The notes: a model not told the origin generated them from the sequence alone. Shown: positions 1-12,216, counted from the stretch's first letter. The stretch is 64,000 bases of DNA from Haemonchus contortus (GCA_000469685.2 LS997566.1:40898420-40962419); one strand, 5' to 3'. A program made the numbers and translations.

Positions 1-1159
1 CAAAATTCCAACAAAAATTCTTAATTGGAAACCTGGCGATTACCTCCAAGACAATCCCTGTTGAAGCCTAGTGCGTTCTCTGACTGTTACTTAGATAAAA
101 GCGTGAGAGGAACCACACCATTCAGTTTCAAGTATTCGTCCACGCTCTAGATACTGGTTGCCAGATTGACCGATCAAAATACAGCAGATAACCCTAGATG
201 GCAGAACACTTCTCCATGAATTCCCGCTCGTACTTCCACTGGGAATTCGAGTCCTTCACCTCATAGTGCGTAACAGTGCGTGACCGGCGCTATGAGCGCG
301 ACGCGATCTTCGGGGAGAAGTACCCACACCCGGTTACCCTCATTCCGGCGCACCTTCTCTCAGTTCCTTTGCCCATTGAATATCATCACTCAATCCCGTC
401 CAGTATTGGTAGTGACAGTATTGCTGTTACTGGAAAGAACCGGTATCCAGATGTCTCCTCCTAGGTATGAACCGATAGTGTCGATTGTACCTTTTTTCCT
501 AACAAAGTAAAATTCGATCAAAGGGACCAAAGCATGGCTCAATTTACAAGTTGCTTACTCATAGCGGTTAAAATGAGCTATTCAGCTGAATGATAAGAAG
601 CGATGGTGGTAAGGAAAACATCAAGTACAAATGACAGCAGTTGGCTATCCGCTAGTTTTCAGACATTTTCAAAATCTAGTTTGCGAATATATGCACTTTC
701 CCGTTGCCATCCCTTCATTAGCCTTTTAAGAAACCAAAAATCAAATAAATTCAAAAAATTCGTTTTGAATTGACCCAAGCTCAAAATCAGTAAATAGGTT
801 AACCAATGAATAGAGTCAATTCCTTTCCAAATCAATGTGAGACCTTCAAAAGTCCAATCGATCGGTCAAATAAAAAGTAGATTGGATAAAAGAGCAAGGA
901 GAAAGGACCAAGACTATTTTCAACGGGGTATTGAGCTCCAATAAGGCCAGAAGAGGCTCCTTTTTTGAAGCCGTTTAATTACTACCACATAGGATGAATG
1001 CTCTTCTGCTCGACTGTCCCTTTCAATTCAGCACGGATGGGGTACTCATTTCAAATGCCTTTATGACTCTCAATAAGAGCTGAACGAGTGGGGATACCCT
1101 TCAACCGAATGGACGCTTGGCAGAAATTCTATACTCAAAGGATAAAATCTAGAGGATCT
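1..1159. other. No gene recognised
   Basis: I see no exon with convincing splice signals and no recognisable repeat. The overlapping short ORFs near 276-510 lie in a GC-richer patch and lack gene-like features. The rest is AT-rich intergenic-type DNA. Confidence 0.4.
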
Positions 1160-1400
1160 AGTGTTGGGATGTTAACCAATCCCGTTAGAAGGAGGCACCC
1201 ACGCATCCCACTCCCATTCATAATCTTTAGACTGACTGAATGCGTCTGTGACCTATAGAATATACGCGGTGGTCAGCCGATGTACAAGTCAGTGGTTTTA
1301 TCATCCCAGACAGGCGTGTTATCAATAAGTCGAAGTGATGGAAGGCTTAGCGCGCTTGGGCGAGTATCTATCCGGTAATCGACCACCGCACCATACTCGT
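1160..1400 (-). repeat. SINE-like copy 1 (tRNA-derived family)
   Basis: Degenerate copy in the same orientation as the best copy at 10262-10552. It begins with the family tail motif (TTAACCAATCCCG at about 1171), runs through the CCATTCA block, the GTGGTCAGCCGATG block and the GGAAGGCTTAG block, and fades before the promoter-like head. The tRNA-like head would lie at the right end on the minus strand but is not recognisable here. Confidence 0.7.
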
Positions 1401-1484
1401 GGTTCAAGAACGACTATTTTTCTTTTAACTTATCACATTCTCGTTTCCTTGTCAAACAACAATAAGTATGGAATCCACGGACGG

Positions 1485-1660
1485 AGGTGATATAGTGGCA
1501 AGTGGCACACTCCATACGGATTCGAATCCCGGATCGATATCCGCCTAGACCAACCAAGCCTTTCATCCCTCCGGGGTCGGTTAATTGGTACCAGACTCTG
1601 AGAGGATAGAAGCAACGACTTATACGTTGACTGGCCCCCCAATGTACAGGGAGGATATAC
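1485..1660 (+). repeat. SINE-like copy 2, head present
   Basis: Plus-oriented copy with the tRNA-like head. An A-box-like GGTGATATAGTGG is followed after the usual spacing by a B-box GGATTCGAATCC, then CCGCCTAGACCAACCAAGCC and the body. The tail is missing after about 1660. It lies head to head with copy 1, 85 bp away. Confidence 0.75.
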
Positions 1661-1675
1661 ATCCAAGCGCCACTT

Positions 1676-3234
1676 CATCCTGGAACTTCTTGCGCCGGGA
1701 GCATCTCAGAAAAGGGGGGGTCGATTAACTCGTACAAGAACTTTATCCTCATCTCTCTATGGCAGGAATCACTTGGCCTTTTCAGAAAAGCCCCTCGACT
1801 GTATTTTATTAGGTTACACATGTAGCTCCATGGCAATGGCAATGTTTTATATGTATAGCTCGGCGATAGACGACGCCGTTTCGAAAACGATGAGTTCATA
1901 AATCAGAAATGTCCCAATTCCATCTACCTGGTGAATAGCACTCGAAAATGCTGTCGAAATACAGCCCAGATGATTTATGGTTTCTAGGATATATAACTAA
2001 GAAGCACGGTTTTTTTGGTAAAAACGATAGAGGTTGATATATATCTCTTAAATCACCTCTGTTTCGGGGTGCGCCATGCCCCTGCCTCCTTATACACGTA
2101 TTCGATATGTGGGACTAGTCGGATTTCTAGCAGGTCCTTCACTGAATTTTTCGTTCGTTTGAGTGCGCCCCTTGTCTACTAAGAGACTTAGAAAGAAAAG
2201 TTCACGTGGTTTGGATCTGCATGGGAATCCTCGAGAAGTCCCAGGAATCAGTAGCTCTATAAAGTATCACCGATGCTTCGGAAGGCGCCGTGCTTCGTAG
2301 TCGCTGAATGAACTTTCAGCAGGGCGTTCACCTAAGTTTCATTCATTTCGAACATATCTGTTCCCCACTAGCCCACTCTGAGAGGGAAAAGCCATTGTAG
2401 AGGGTCTTCATAGTATTTAATCTCCGAGTAGTTCCAGCAATCAGTAGCGCTGGGAGATGACCTACTCCCGGATTCACCACCGCGTATCCCCGAATCTCTC
2501 CAGGGTGGCATTCTGCAACTACGTCTAAGGATTCTCTCCGAATACTTAGAAACTTTCGACTATTCCTAGCTCCCAGTTGGAACTAGTCAGAAGTTCCTGT
2601 TTAGCGTTTCGCTGAGCCTTGGTGTTCTGCCTTTTGCGGCGCTGAACGACTATTCATGCGATTTCTTTCTCTGTTTTTCTTTGGCAAAATCTTATTGGAT
2701 TTGCACGAACAACCCCGGGAATTCCAAGCCGACGATCAACAACAAATACCAACATTACTGAATTTTTCACATAGGCAAATTATCCCTCCCCACGTCCCAT
2801 GCTGTTTGTGAATGTGGAACTTTTTCGAGTAGTCGCCGCTGTTTGGTTTATTCACGATAAGCTCGTAAGTGGGTACTACTAACTCTTCCCACACTTAACC
2901 TATTCAACCGGCAATATCATCCCAAAGAGCAACTTACTTCAGTTATCCCTAGAGTGAAAAAGTCTTGCTGAGATTGAAGAGAACCAGAGGGCAGCTGGTA
3001 TTTATTTGATTGTTTACTTATTTACTCAGAATCAAGGTGCACAAGAGTATTATTATTTGAATTAAAATGAATGAACAAGCGGTAAAAGGAAGGGGGGGGG
3101 GGAAAGGTAATAGGTGAGCCACCGCCAATTGTCTGCTCCAGTCCCCCACCCCCTCTACAACCCATCTCCCCAACTAGGACAAAATTAGCGGTATACTGTA
3201 TCAGTCTTCACTGAATAGGGTAAAGGATATTCTT
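1676..3234. repeat. Unassigned DNA with internal direct repeats and a G11 run
   Basis: No gene seen. The blocks around 2230-2260 and 2421-2450 resemble each other: both carry a GAGTAGTTCCAGCAATCAGTAGC-like core with changes. This suggests a decayed repeat array or an unnamed repeat. A run of 11 G lies at 3092-3102. An open donor-like GTAAGT at about 2868 has no convincing exon in front of it. Confidence 0.35.
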
Positions 3235-3510
3235 CGGCGTTACTAAATCCCGTTTTAGGGATGCGCCCCGCATTCGACTTCCATTTAAAAACATATGGAA
3301 GCTCGTACGGTATGTTGCCTACGCAATGACTTGTGGGGGCCAGCCAATGTGCCAGTTAGGGCTGTTATCCTCCAGACAAGTTTGGTGCCCAGTAACTGAG
3401 CGTATAGAAGGCTTGATTGGTCTGGTCGATTAATGATCTGGATTTCGTTCCCCGGGTAATGCGTATGGATAGTGAGTACTTGCCATTACACAATCTACTC
3501 CATAAAGTAA
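3235..3510 (-). repeat. SINE-like copy 3
   Basis: Nearly full-length but diverged minus-oriented copy. It has the tail block (AAATCCCGTTTTAGGGATGC), the CATTCGACTTCCATT block, the GGGGGCCAGCC block, the GAAGGCTTGATTGGTC block and a decayed head ending in CTTGCCATTACACAATC. The B box is mutated. Confidence 0.75.
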
Positions 3511-5294
3511 TTGAGTAATAGATGAAGGAGTAAATGCACATGGACCTCCCTTTACTTTGGCGTTTGAATGGTTGGTGACCCGGAAAGTGTGCAGAAACTA
3601 GTTCGCTGCAATTTCAAATTCATGCCAACAACGGATGTTAGTTTGTCTGCAAGCCGAGCTTCCAAACTTCATCTCGATCCCCAGCAGCATAGTATCATAA
3701 AAGAAGACTGGCTGCCCCAAATTTTGAGCTTTAGTTTGGGTTCCAGCAAACTCTGGGGCATTGAGTAAACCAGATACGCAGTCATAGGATTTCCCCAGAA
3801 CTGCCGTATCCTGTTTGGGTTAAAACATTGTAGATTACCTATTGAAATGGCCGAAAATCCGGTAAGTACCATTATAAAGTAAGTAATAAGGCTAATAGTA
3901 ACCAATTTAGTACATAATCCCAGCCATTTCTTCTGGCAAGCATTTTTGAGCTTCTGATATTGAATTCGCCACGGGCTTTGCTATTGTTACTAAGTTTAGC
4001 TGGAATACTGAGCATTAAAAGCCCTGAAGAAAGGTTGGCGGCCTCAGAATGGGACTCCTTTTAGTTTGAAACACTTTTCTCTAGTCATGTGATGCCTAAT
4101 TTTCTGAGAATTCCCAAAAGGTTCCTTTAAGAAGGCTGCAGCGTGAAACTCGTCCGATACTTATAAATGAATTGTGTGTCCGTATATGTCAACAATTTTA
4201 CCCACCCGGAACTCAATTAACTTGTAGTTCAACTTTTAGATCGATTTGGAATGGCCAGAGAAGTACTACATGGAAAGGCGAGCAAAAACGGTGTTGAGAA
4301 AACACCTATGTAGTTAGCGGCCCAGGCGATCCCGATAGAGAGGGGCATGAGTTCGTCACTCACCCAAAGTCTGCCAAGAAGTCCAGAAATTCAAATATTT
4401 TCCCTGCTCACCCATTTTTCCTGCTTTTCCTTTTTCCCTAGTAGGTGGTCTTCTATCTCACCCTGTTGAGCATGACTTAATTGCGATCTATGGTTCGCAC
4501 CTTTCCCATAGAGTTCTCTTGCCACTCCGCCATCACACCTACCCAAGGAACCTCATGCCATGATCTTGAATTCCAACCTAGAGGTTCCAGTCATAAATTT
4601 AAATTAGGTGGAAATATAAACGAGCATTAGACCATGCGACGAAGGAACATTAAAAAATTTAAAATAAAATCGTTATTATAAAGTACATTCACCCAAAAGG
4701 GTAAAAACAGCAGGTGAAAAAAGTAATATCGAGTAAGTAAATCACCTGCGGAAAGCACCGGTCCTGCGCAGCATTTTTTGAAAATTTCACGATATGAGGC
4801 GGAGCCTTCTATGCTGCTTTGCGGGTATGCCCCCAACAATACACCAATTTGTTATGGGCGGGCGAGACCCATGTGTTGGGGTGTAATTGCAGACGTACAC
4901 AACCTATAAAGTCTTCAACCCCACTAGATGGATACTCGAATTCCATTAATCATTTCTAAAGCTAACTTGGAATTCAATCAGTGGACTGGAGCAAAACGGT
5001 CTGGGGAAAGGGCGAGGGTAATGAAGTGGTCAGAAGACGTCGTACCGCTTTTCAAAGGTCCCTAATTGAAAGCAGCAACCCAAACCCACTAACTATATTC
5101 ATTGACAATTTCTCTGGGTAGGTAAAAGCCTGAGGTATAAGATTGCCGTACTCTTCTGTTAGCCCCTTTTCTAGAACTTAGCACGGATCGATTCACCTTT
5201 TGCGATGCCCTAGGGGATTTTGCCTTAAAACCTATTGGGTAAACTAAATCAGGCAATGGTAGGGTAGCTCCGAGGACGTATTTACGATAGTATG
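3511..5294. other. No gene recognised
   Basis: AT-rich, low-complexity intergenic DNA. A short open segment ending in a GTAAGT donor at about 3862 follows a weak TTGTAG acceptor (3833). It gives only nine codons and is not called. Confidence 0.35.
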
Positions 5295-5550
5295 GCTAAA
5301 GAGATCCCGGATCGATGCCCGCCTAGGCCAACCAAGCGTTCCATCCCTCCGGGGTCGGTGAATTGGTACCAGACTCGACTGGGAGGATAAAAGCACTGAC
5401 TTGTACATCGGTTGGCCACCGCAAGCCATTGTATAGGCCACATACGCACTCATTACGCCACTACGATTCTGAATGGAAGTCGAGTGCGGGGGCGTATCCC
5501 TCAGACGGGATTGATTAACGCCAAAAACTTTATCCTTTATCCTTATCCTT
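5295..5550 (+). repeat. SINE-like copy 4, well preserved body and tail
   Basis: Plus-oriented copy truncated at its head, starting just after the B box at GATCCCGGATCGATGCCCG. Body and tail are very close to the reverse complement of the 10262-10552 copy and end in GGGATTGATTAACGCC. A short (TATCCTT)n-like run follows (about 5530-5550), as expected for a SINE tail. Confidence 0.8.
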
Positions 5551-5747
5551 ATGGCTGAAGAGGCCAACTTCTGATCAGTAGGAACCCAAGACGGTCAAGC
5601 CATCGGTCCGATTCGGATAGCCAGTACCACTGTGATCTGGCTATCCAAACGGTACCATCATTCCTAGGGGAGTGAGATCGACCTGCTAGTATCTCAAAAC
5701 GCTACCGATCGACTTAGTAACTTTACTAACTCGTTCCCTTGTAGATC

Positions 5748-6000
5748 AGATGGTGTAGTGGGGGGTGGCGCTCTGTCACATACGTGATGCAAAAATCGAT
5801 TCCCGAATTGATACTCAAAAACAGGCCATCAACTTCCGAGCTTGGTTTATTGATCTCAGATTCATCTGAAAAGATAAGGACAGTGCTTTGTACATCGGCT
5901 GACCAGCGCAATCCTTTTGTTATTCTAAATACCCATTCCAAGCGGAACTACGATTCTGATTGGGAGTCGAATGCGGGGCGCATCCTTTATCTTTGTCTTT
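5748..6000 (+). repeat. SINE-like copy 5
   Basis: Plus-oriented copy 200 bp after copy 4. It keeps an A-box-like GTGGTGTAGTGG at 5749-5760; the B box is mutated. Body blocks GTACATCGGCTGACC and CTACGATTCTGATTGGGAGTCGAATGCGG are clear. The tail ends in TTTATCTTTGTC-type repeats. Confidence 0.75.
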
Positions 6001-6559
6001 TCATCTTTACCAGAGCCATATTGTGTAAGGATTGAACTCACGATTGCTCTGAAATGTTACCGAAGAAATATTGAATTCTGCTAAGGCAAATCGCATCTAT
6101 TTACAGTGGAGGGCCCATTTATTTTTAGGATGTTTTCTTTATGAGACACGAGGGAACGCATTAGTTTATGCAATCTGAGTAATAGCCGTAGTTCGAAGGA
6201 AAATCCGCTAAGCCAATAGGATAACCATAGCGCATCGTAATGGACGATTTAGTACGAAAACACATCCATCAAACTTCTAAAAATTGATCAAAACAAAGTA
6301 CTAAGAATGAAGTTATTGCAGCAGATTGATGGGTCCCGATAAGCTCTTCCTGGTTTTCTTCGCCTCATAAACTTCCTTTTAGGTTCATACGGCTTTGAAG
6401 CTCCTTCCACGCATTTATTCTCCCATGAGTGGAGGAGTAGAAAATTAGTGACTGGCATCGACTATACACACACCAAACCAATCCTCAGTTCAAATTTCAC
6501 CTACAACTTTTTCGGGCCGGAAGTTGAAGCAGTTTGAGAACGCTGAAAGTATCATAAGG

Positions 6560-7010
6560 TATATCTGGGTATTCAATCAGGCTTAGGGGCACAGTTCACG
6601 ATAATCTTGAGTGACCCATCTCAAGTTGAAAAAAGGAAGTGTTGATGTAGGGTAGTGCATCGGTGGCGAAGGAAGCGAGAGAATTCGCCTCTTCGTGAAA
6701 AATAAGAGGTTTTTAAAGTAGTGGAAGTGGAGATTGTACGAGATTACTATGACGGAAATGGCATGGAAGGGGTATTCGGGTGAGATTTCAGTTGTTACAG
6801 TTGCGCAAAGAGCTGATAGCACCAAGTCAAAATTGTCTAAAACTGCCTTCTACTGTTGCCATGGGTGTCATGACAAGTTATTGAACTTCCAACATGGGGG
6901 TCCCGTGAGATAGTGCAGTCTCTACAACATCTTCAGACTCGTCCGCTGTGCGCGTGGCATTCACGATACAATGTCCGGCCTCTTACTGTGTCCTATCCAA
7001 GATGTTTTTC
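6560..7010 (+). repeat. Unnamed dispersed repeat R2, copy 1
   Basis: This segment matches, in order and over several hundred bases, the reverse complement of about 37800-37290. Shared blocks include GTGGAAGTGGAGATTGTACGAGAT, GTTGCGCAAAGAG, CTGTTGCCATGGG, GAGATAGTGCAGTCTCTACAA, GTGGCATTCACGAT and TGTGTCCTATCCAAGATGTTTTTCGAT. I do not recognise the family. It carries no convincing ORF in either copy, and the short ORFs here are by-products. It may extend to about 7150 or further. Confidence 0.6.
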
Positions 7011-7150
7011 GATTTCACATCGGCACATATGGTGTCACGAGATGCCCCGAATTCATCCTATGGGGAGATCTCAAAAACCATCTTTCTTGTGGAACTGTAC
7101 CTTTGAAAATGTTCTTAAAGAACTTCAGGGGACGAGGACGGCATTAGGGT

Positions 7151-8154
7151 GACGACAAAAGCTGTATGAAGGCGGTATTTGGACGACTTTCCAAACGTGC
7201 GTGCCATTACATAAAGCTGGTTGCAGTATGCTGCCTGTTTGCAAGATGTGGGTCCTGGTGCGAATGGTACAACCTTTGCAGCTTTCACAACGCTTAAGAA
7301 ATCATCCGCTCTGGGTGTGTACGTCGCCTAGATCGGTTTGGGGCCCTTATTACGTCCTGTCCAGGCCGCTTTTTGACTAGACAGCGTCCCTGTGCTATAT
7401 TTAAAAGCCATAGGTTCATCTTTAGAAGCAATCCTGGAAACCATCCCCATCGTGAACAGTGCCTTCAAATCATGAAGTGATTTCCGTTTGAAGATGGGTT
7501 TCTAAAGATTCCTGCTCCGAATTGAAAGGATTTTGAAAAATTCACTACATAGAGGTGGAGAAAGTTTACAGATGAACACTTTAGCGAACAGAAAAAAATT
7601 AGTTATAATGTTGTAAAAAACAACTAGTAAGCGAGCAACATCGTGATCTGATAATTTCGTCTGGGAGGCATAGAAAGTCTGTCAAAGCAACAAAACGGAA
7701 CTTCTATTGTTCAGAGGGCACGGATTTGGTCTATGAGACATGGGTGTTTCCTTGGAAAATAACAACTTTCTACGAAAAAAGAAGAGAATGAGATCCATGA
7801 GGGATATCATCAAGAAGTAGATAATAAGATAATGGATGATATATGATGATACGCCTTATTATCGAAGCCATCAACCCAGGAAGAATTGTCACCAAGGGAT
7901 CTAGAGGTGCAGCGTGCTAGCGGGATCCTCACCTATCAACTGCGTAGGTTAGATAGAGCGTCTCTGATCCAAAAGTGCCTTAGCTGCACCAGCTCCTTTT
8001 ATATTAACATATTTATTATTACCATTTATTTTAACATATTTATTTTTTGTTATACTCTGCAAGAACGTGCCATCAGAAGCAAAGGCTTATTCAACTTAAA
8101 AAGAGAAGATCAAATGAAACTGAACCTAGGCCTAATATGGCGCTGCCAGGGATA
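7151..8154. other. No gene recognised
   Basis: Possibly the remainder of the R2 repeat at the left, then AT-rich DNA. Tandem-like TTTATTA and ATGATGATA stretches lie at about 7820-7855 and 8000-8050. No exon with matched splice signals was seen. Confidence 0.35.
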
Positions 8155-8156
8155 TA

Positions 8157-8652
8157 CAGTAGCGCTCAAAAGTATTCGGCCAACTTTAACTTGCCGTAAC
8201 TTTTTTCCAGGTGGAGCAAATCACATGAAATTTTGATATGTTGAGCTGAAGCATATTTCACACTGTCCAACACTATTGACTGCAAAACAGCCATATCCAC
8301 ATACTAATGGGAAGGCGTTTGTAGACTGTGCTGAAGACAAGTTTGTGACGTCTGCAGTTATTCCGACCATATGTACGTTTTTCTTCTCTTCTGAGTTCGA
8401 CATTAGTGCTCGTACACTTAAGACATGGCAAAAAGGAAAGGACTCCTGGAAGGACCATCTAGTTGATTTTTCGTTCAAGCCCTCTTGGATATCTGGAACA
8501 TGACCAGATTGAAGGTTAATAGTGGTAAATATTCACACCACACCAATGCTACACATATTGAAATTTCGCTTGATTAGATCCAGTGGGAAAAGAGTTATGA
8601 CTGAAAATTACAACTCAAGAAGCATTTCGCCGAGTACTTTTGAGCGCTACTG
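8157..8652. mobile_element. Tc1/mariner-type MITE, 496 bp
   Basis: Two near-perfect terminal inverted repeats of about 24 bp (CAGTAGCGCTCAAAAGTA... at the left, its reverse complement at 8629-8652) differ at one base. They are flanked by TA on both sides (8155-8156 and 8653-8654), the target-site duplication typical of Tc1/mariner elements. The interior has short ORFs on both strands but no transposase motif, so this is a non-autonomous element. Its ends differ from those of the mariner-like element at 52970-53843. Confidence 0.85.
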
Positions 8653-8697
8653 TACCAGCAAATTCGCACTCTACTATTGAACATTGTTGATATTTTA

Positions 8698-8940
8698 TCT
8701 CGGATCAATACTCGCCCGAGCCAGCCATGTCTTCATTTAATTCGGGATCGAGTGACTGGTTCCAAACTCGTCTGAGAGGATATAACTGACTGACACGAAC
8801 TTCTACATTGTCTCCCCACAACACTTTGCTGTGAAGGCCATGTACGCGTTCAAAATGTTCCTACGATTCTGAACGAAAGTCGAACGCTGGGCGCATTCCG
8901 GAAGCGGAATCGATCCACGCCGAAACACCTTGTCTCTTCG
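8698..8940 (+). repeat. SINE-like copy 6, head truncated
   Basis: Plus-oriented copy starting after the B box (TCGGATCAATACTCGCCC). Body blocks CTGGTTCCAAACTCGTCTGAGAGGAT and CTACGATTCTGAACGAAAGTCGAACGC are clear, and the tail is GCGGAATCGATCCACGCC. It begins only 46 bp after the MITE. Confidence 0.7.
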
Positions 8941-10261
8941 TTCTGTATTATGGACATTTGCTTTCAAATTTCATGAATTAGCAGCAGTGAAAGGTGGAAC
9001 GTAGACCTGAGGTTTCGAGGACTGATGGGTATAAGGAAATGAAGACATCCATTCCGAAACTTAATCCCTTGCACTAAGGCTCCCCAAGAGTCCCAAAGAA
9101 GCGATCAAAGTCCGTTTGATCATCAGCGAGGCTGCAGCACAAGGATAATGCCCTGAAACGACTTCTTCAGCGTTCTGACGCTCTTGATGGCGAACCGCGG
9201 GTATTGCCTTTGCTATGAAGCTATCAACCCATGTGGTGCGTGATATATATATGGCCATAACCGAATTGGAGAGCCTAGCTGAATAAAAATGGAAGAGGTG
9301 AATATAGCAAGCGATTAAACTGGGGGTCCAGATGACTTCGGGAGAGATATTTGCAGCCATACAAGCATATACGGGTAAGTGGTTCAGGCCTCAGCGAAAG
9401 CTTCGGTCGATTCAAACCACTGACGATACAAGTTTCGATTCTCGCACCTTGCGTGCCCTATTGGGGGAACACAGTCCCATCTTCCTGGAAAAGGGAGCCA
9501 TACTATGGGGCTACCAGAGAGTTAAAGTAGGTAGTAAATGCAACAAGGGAAGGGAAACGAGATGCGTTTGATCTCAACTGCATCCGGTGGGTCAAAAGTA
9601 CTCATAAAGCACTAGCTTAACTTATAACCTCCCGATAACCACGCTCCTGAAGTCTCGCTACCCGGTACTCCACCAGACGCCGAAAGATCTGGTTTCCACT
9701 ACTGTCGTACAGTTGTTGGCAGTGCTAGTCCGACAATTTCACACCTTCTAACGAATCCTCCTTTTTCCTCCTCCTGGTGTGAAATGGGAGTGGAATTGGG
9801 AGGCCAACAAGCCAAGCCACCACCTTTCCGTCATTCCGCGGTTATTTGATTAATACCAAACTTGATCAGGAACCCTCGAGCTCGCCTACCAACTGCCCCT
9901 CGCAAATCGTTGGTCGGATCAGCCAGGTACTAGGATATGAACAAGACACATGGCTAGAATCTGCTGGGTGAATGCTTTCACTATTTGATGCCGAACTGCA
10001 ACCAACAATGGTAGGTTGCCAGTGATGAATTCAGTTCATCACTTTGTAGTGGAAGTTGTAACGTACCCTCGACTTTATTTTCGGCAAAAGCTGACCAGCC
10101 GTTGAGTGACTATACCTTCCAAGTGGTTGCAGTAACTGCTGGGTGATTGGGGAGCTGTCAACAACATCATTTTCCCATCTAAAGGTAATCCTTCATGCTC
10201 TAGCGTGTGGGCATCTCGTATGATTGAAGGAGTTCTCAATCAAAAGGTAAAAGTTTAAAGT
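8941..10261. other. Mostly unassigned; one exon candidate
   Basis: No clear gene. The only candidate is the short segment 9332-9374, listed separately. The rest has scattered short ORFs on both strands with no matched splice signals. Confidence 0.3.
9332..9374 (+). CDS. Possible exon ending at a strong donor
   Basis: An ATG lies directly after a CCAG acceptor-like site. It reads MTSGEIFAAIQAYT and meets a consensus donor (G|GTAAGTGG) in phase 1. No downstream exon with the fitting phase was identified, and the segment is short enough to be chance. Function unknown. Confidence 0.22.
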
Positions 10262-10552
10262 TTAAAGTTTTTGGCGTTAATCAATCCCGTCTGAGGGATG
10301 CGCCCCCGCACTCGACTTCCATTCAGAATCGTAGTGGCGTAATGAGTGCGTATGTGGCCTATACAATGACTTGCGGTGGCCAGCCGAAGTACAAGTCAGT
10401 GCTTTTATCCTCCCAGACGAGTCTGGTACCAATTTACCGACTCCGGAGAGATGGAAGGCTTGGTTGGCCTAGGCGGGCATCGATCCAGGATTCGAACCCC
10501 CGACCGTGCGTGTGATATAGTGCGCCACTTGCCGCTGCACCACCTAGGCCCA
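10262..10552 (-). repeat. SINE-like copy 7, best preserved, tRNA-like head
   Basis: Full-length reference copy, read on the minus strand from 10552. The head begins GGCCTAGGTGGTGCAGCGG. TGGTGCAGCGG fits the pol III A-box pattern, and GGTTCGAATCC about 33 bases later is a perfect B box. The first seven bases GGCCTAG pair with CTAGGCC about 85 bases on, like an acceptor stem, although the T-stem no longer pairs well. A tRNA-unrelated body and a GGGATTGATTAACGCC tail follow, then AAACTTTAAACTTTAAAC-type repeats at the 3' end. This is the classical SINE layout. It is probably mobilised by a LINE in trans, but which one cannot be told. Confidence 0.85.
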
Positions 10553-12216
10553 ATCAAAAGTTAGTAACTAATTTTGTGGGCTGATAAGCAAGGGGAGTGG
10601 TGATGCCGACATCATTGTCAATTTTGCAGCTATTCCTACTGGTCTATGAAATCCCTCGGATATTCTCTACGGCATTGCACTTTGGTCATATCTGCTCACA
10701 AGATTGTAGAATCATATCAAGCTGCCCTTCTCGCTAAATCCCAAGTGGAATGAGATGTTCATCGAAAAACCGGTAACAAAATGGAAGGGTCAAAATCGAC
10801 TCGCAGTCTCATCGCTGTTTCTTACCACTATAAAAGCCCCTTACTTGCCAGAAATCCTAACATTTTCGTAAAAACCTAACTTTGGTTCATTCAGAAGTAA
10901 GTTCGGGCTTGCAATACGAGTAGATTCCTCAAAATTGTACGATTACAGCGTACACTGCTAGAATCAGGTGGTAAAACTGGAGGGAGTAAATGGAATTAAG
11001 GTCCGAAAATTGGATGATCATAGAATCCAGAGATACGAAAAAAATTACAGAAAGGCATGAAACCAGTCAAGGGGGAGTAACTCGAACGAATGAATAGTTG
11101 TCGCTGGGTAACTCGCCCACATTCGTACTTCAACTACAGAAAATGGTCCACGTCGAGTAAATTCAGCCGTAGCTCGTGAAGAACAGGATAAAAAATGTAT
11201 CGCTCAGCAATGAAGGGTATAATACCTGTTAGCCAACAGATTTCTGAAGATAACATCTGAATAACGACTAAGGGCTTCTATGGTCTAATAGAAACTGGCC
11301 ACCAACCCCTTTAAAGTGACAAGTGTACGGATGGAGAAGAAGTTTGATACAACAACGACGGCTTTTAAAAGGATTCTCGTCAACTCGACGCATTGTGAGT
11401 AATATGGGTAACGCCCCGTGAAATTCGTTTAGGCTGGTGAAGACTGAAGATGTCATCCTGGGGTGTTGGAGGAGTGGTACAACTGGCGAGGTATATTATT
11501 CGTAACAAGAACCCCCTTGGCCATCATGGAAGAGCCCCTCAGAAGAGCTGTGTTCACAGGTGTAGGTATAGGAATCCTCCAGTCTGAATTTAACCAATTC
11601 ACCTCGTCGAACACGAATTTCTCCCCTCTCCATATAGCAGCGATATTTCCAGCAATTGATGGCACTACATGAATAGAAGAATGACAGATGTCTACGGCGA
11701 GCTTAATGGAGGTGATTTCATCAGCAATTTCCTTCTCGTCGAACTCTAGAGGCTATCTGTTTGGGTGATTTGGGACATTGGGACATCTATTAGGCAATAC
11801 AGAACAGCCTTAAAGGTTACAGAATCTAAGCGAAAGCAGTAACGATGTGATTTGATCAGCAACAACGAAGTTGATCACCTCATATGGTATGAGCCATGTA
11901 CTCAAGTGACATCGAGATTTGTGTAGTGGAAAAAGGTGAGCGAAGGGAAGAGTACGACTGATTTCGACTCTCTTTTTCAGCTTTCGGGTCGAAGAAGAGA
12001 GGGCTTAGCCGCGCTAAATCAAGCAGAATGACCTGACGAAATGTAAGTTATTACGAGCTAGTCAGTCAATATTACAACTGACCCGTATGATACCAATTGA
12101 TGGGATAGGAAGCCTTTGGAAGTTTGTTCAGTTTGGGTTAAATCGAGTGCAGAAATAGATTTTTTCAAAACAACTCCAGGTGTGGGAGAACCACTAGCCA
12201 GTCCGACTCATGGTAG
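10553..12216. other. No gene recognised; possible upstream exons of the 12.2 kb gene
   Basis: The gene at 12217-12974 lacks a start, so earlier exons may lie here. The best candidate area is 11450-11670, which is open on both strands over about 210 bases. I could not find splice sites that fit, and both strands look equally likely. Confidence 0.3.

Noticed and set aside
8221..8503. Three overlapping ORFs of 61-85 codons
   Set aside because: They lie wholly inside the 496-bp MITE and show no transposase motif.
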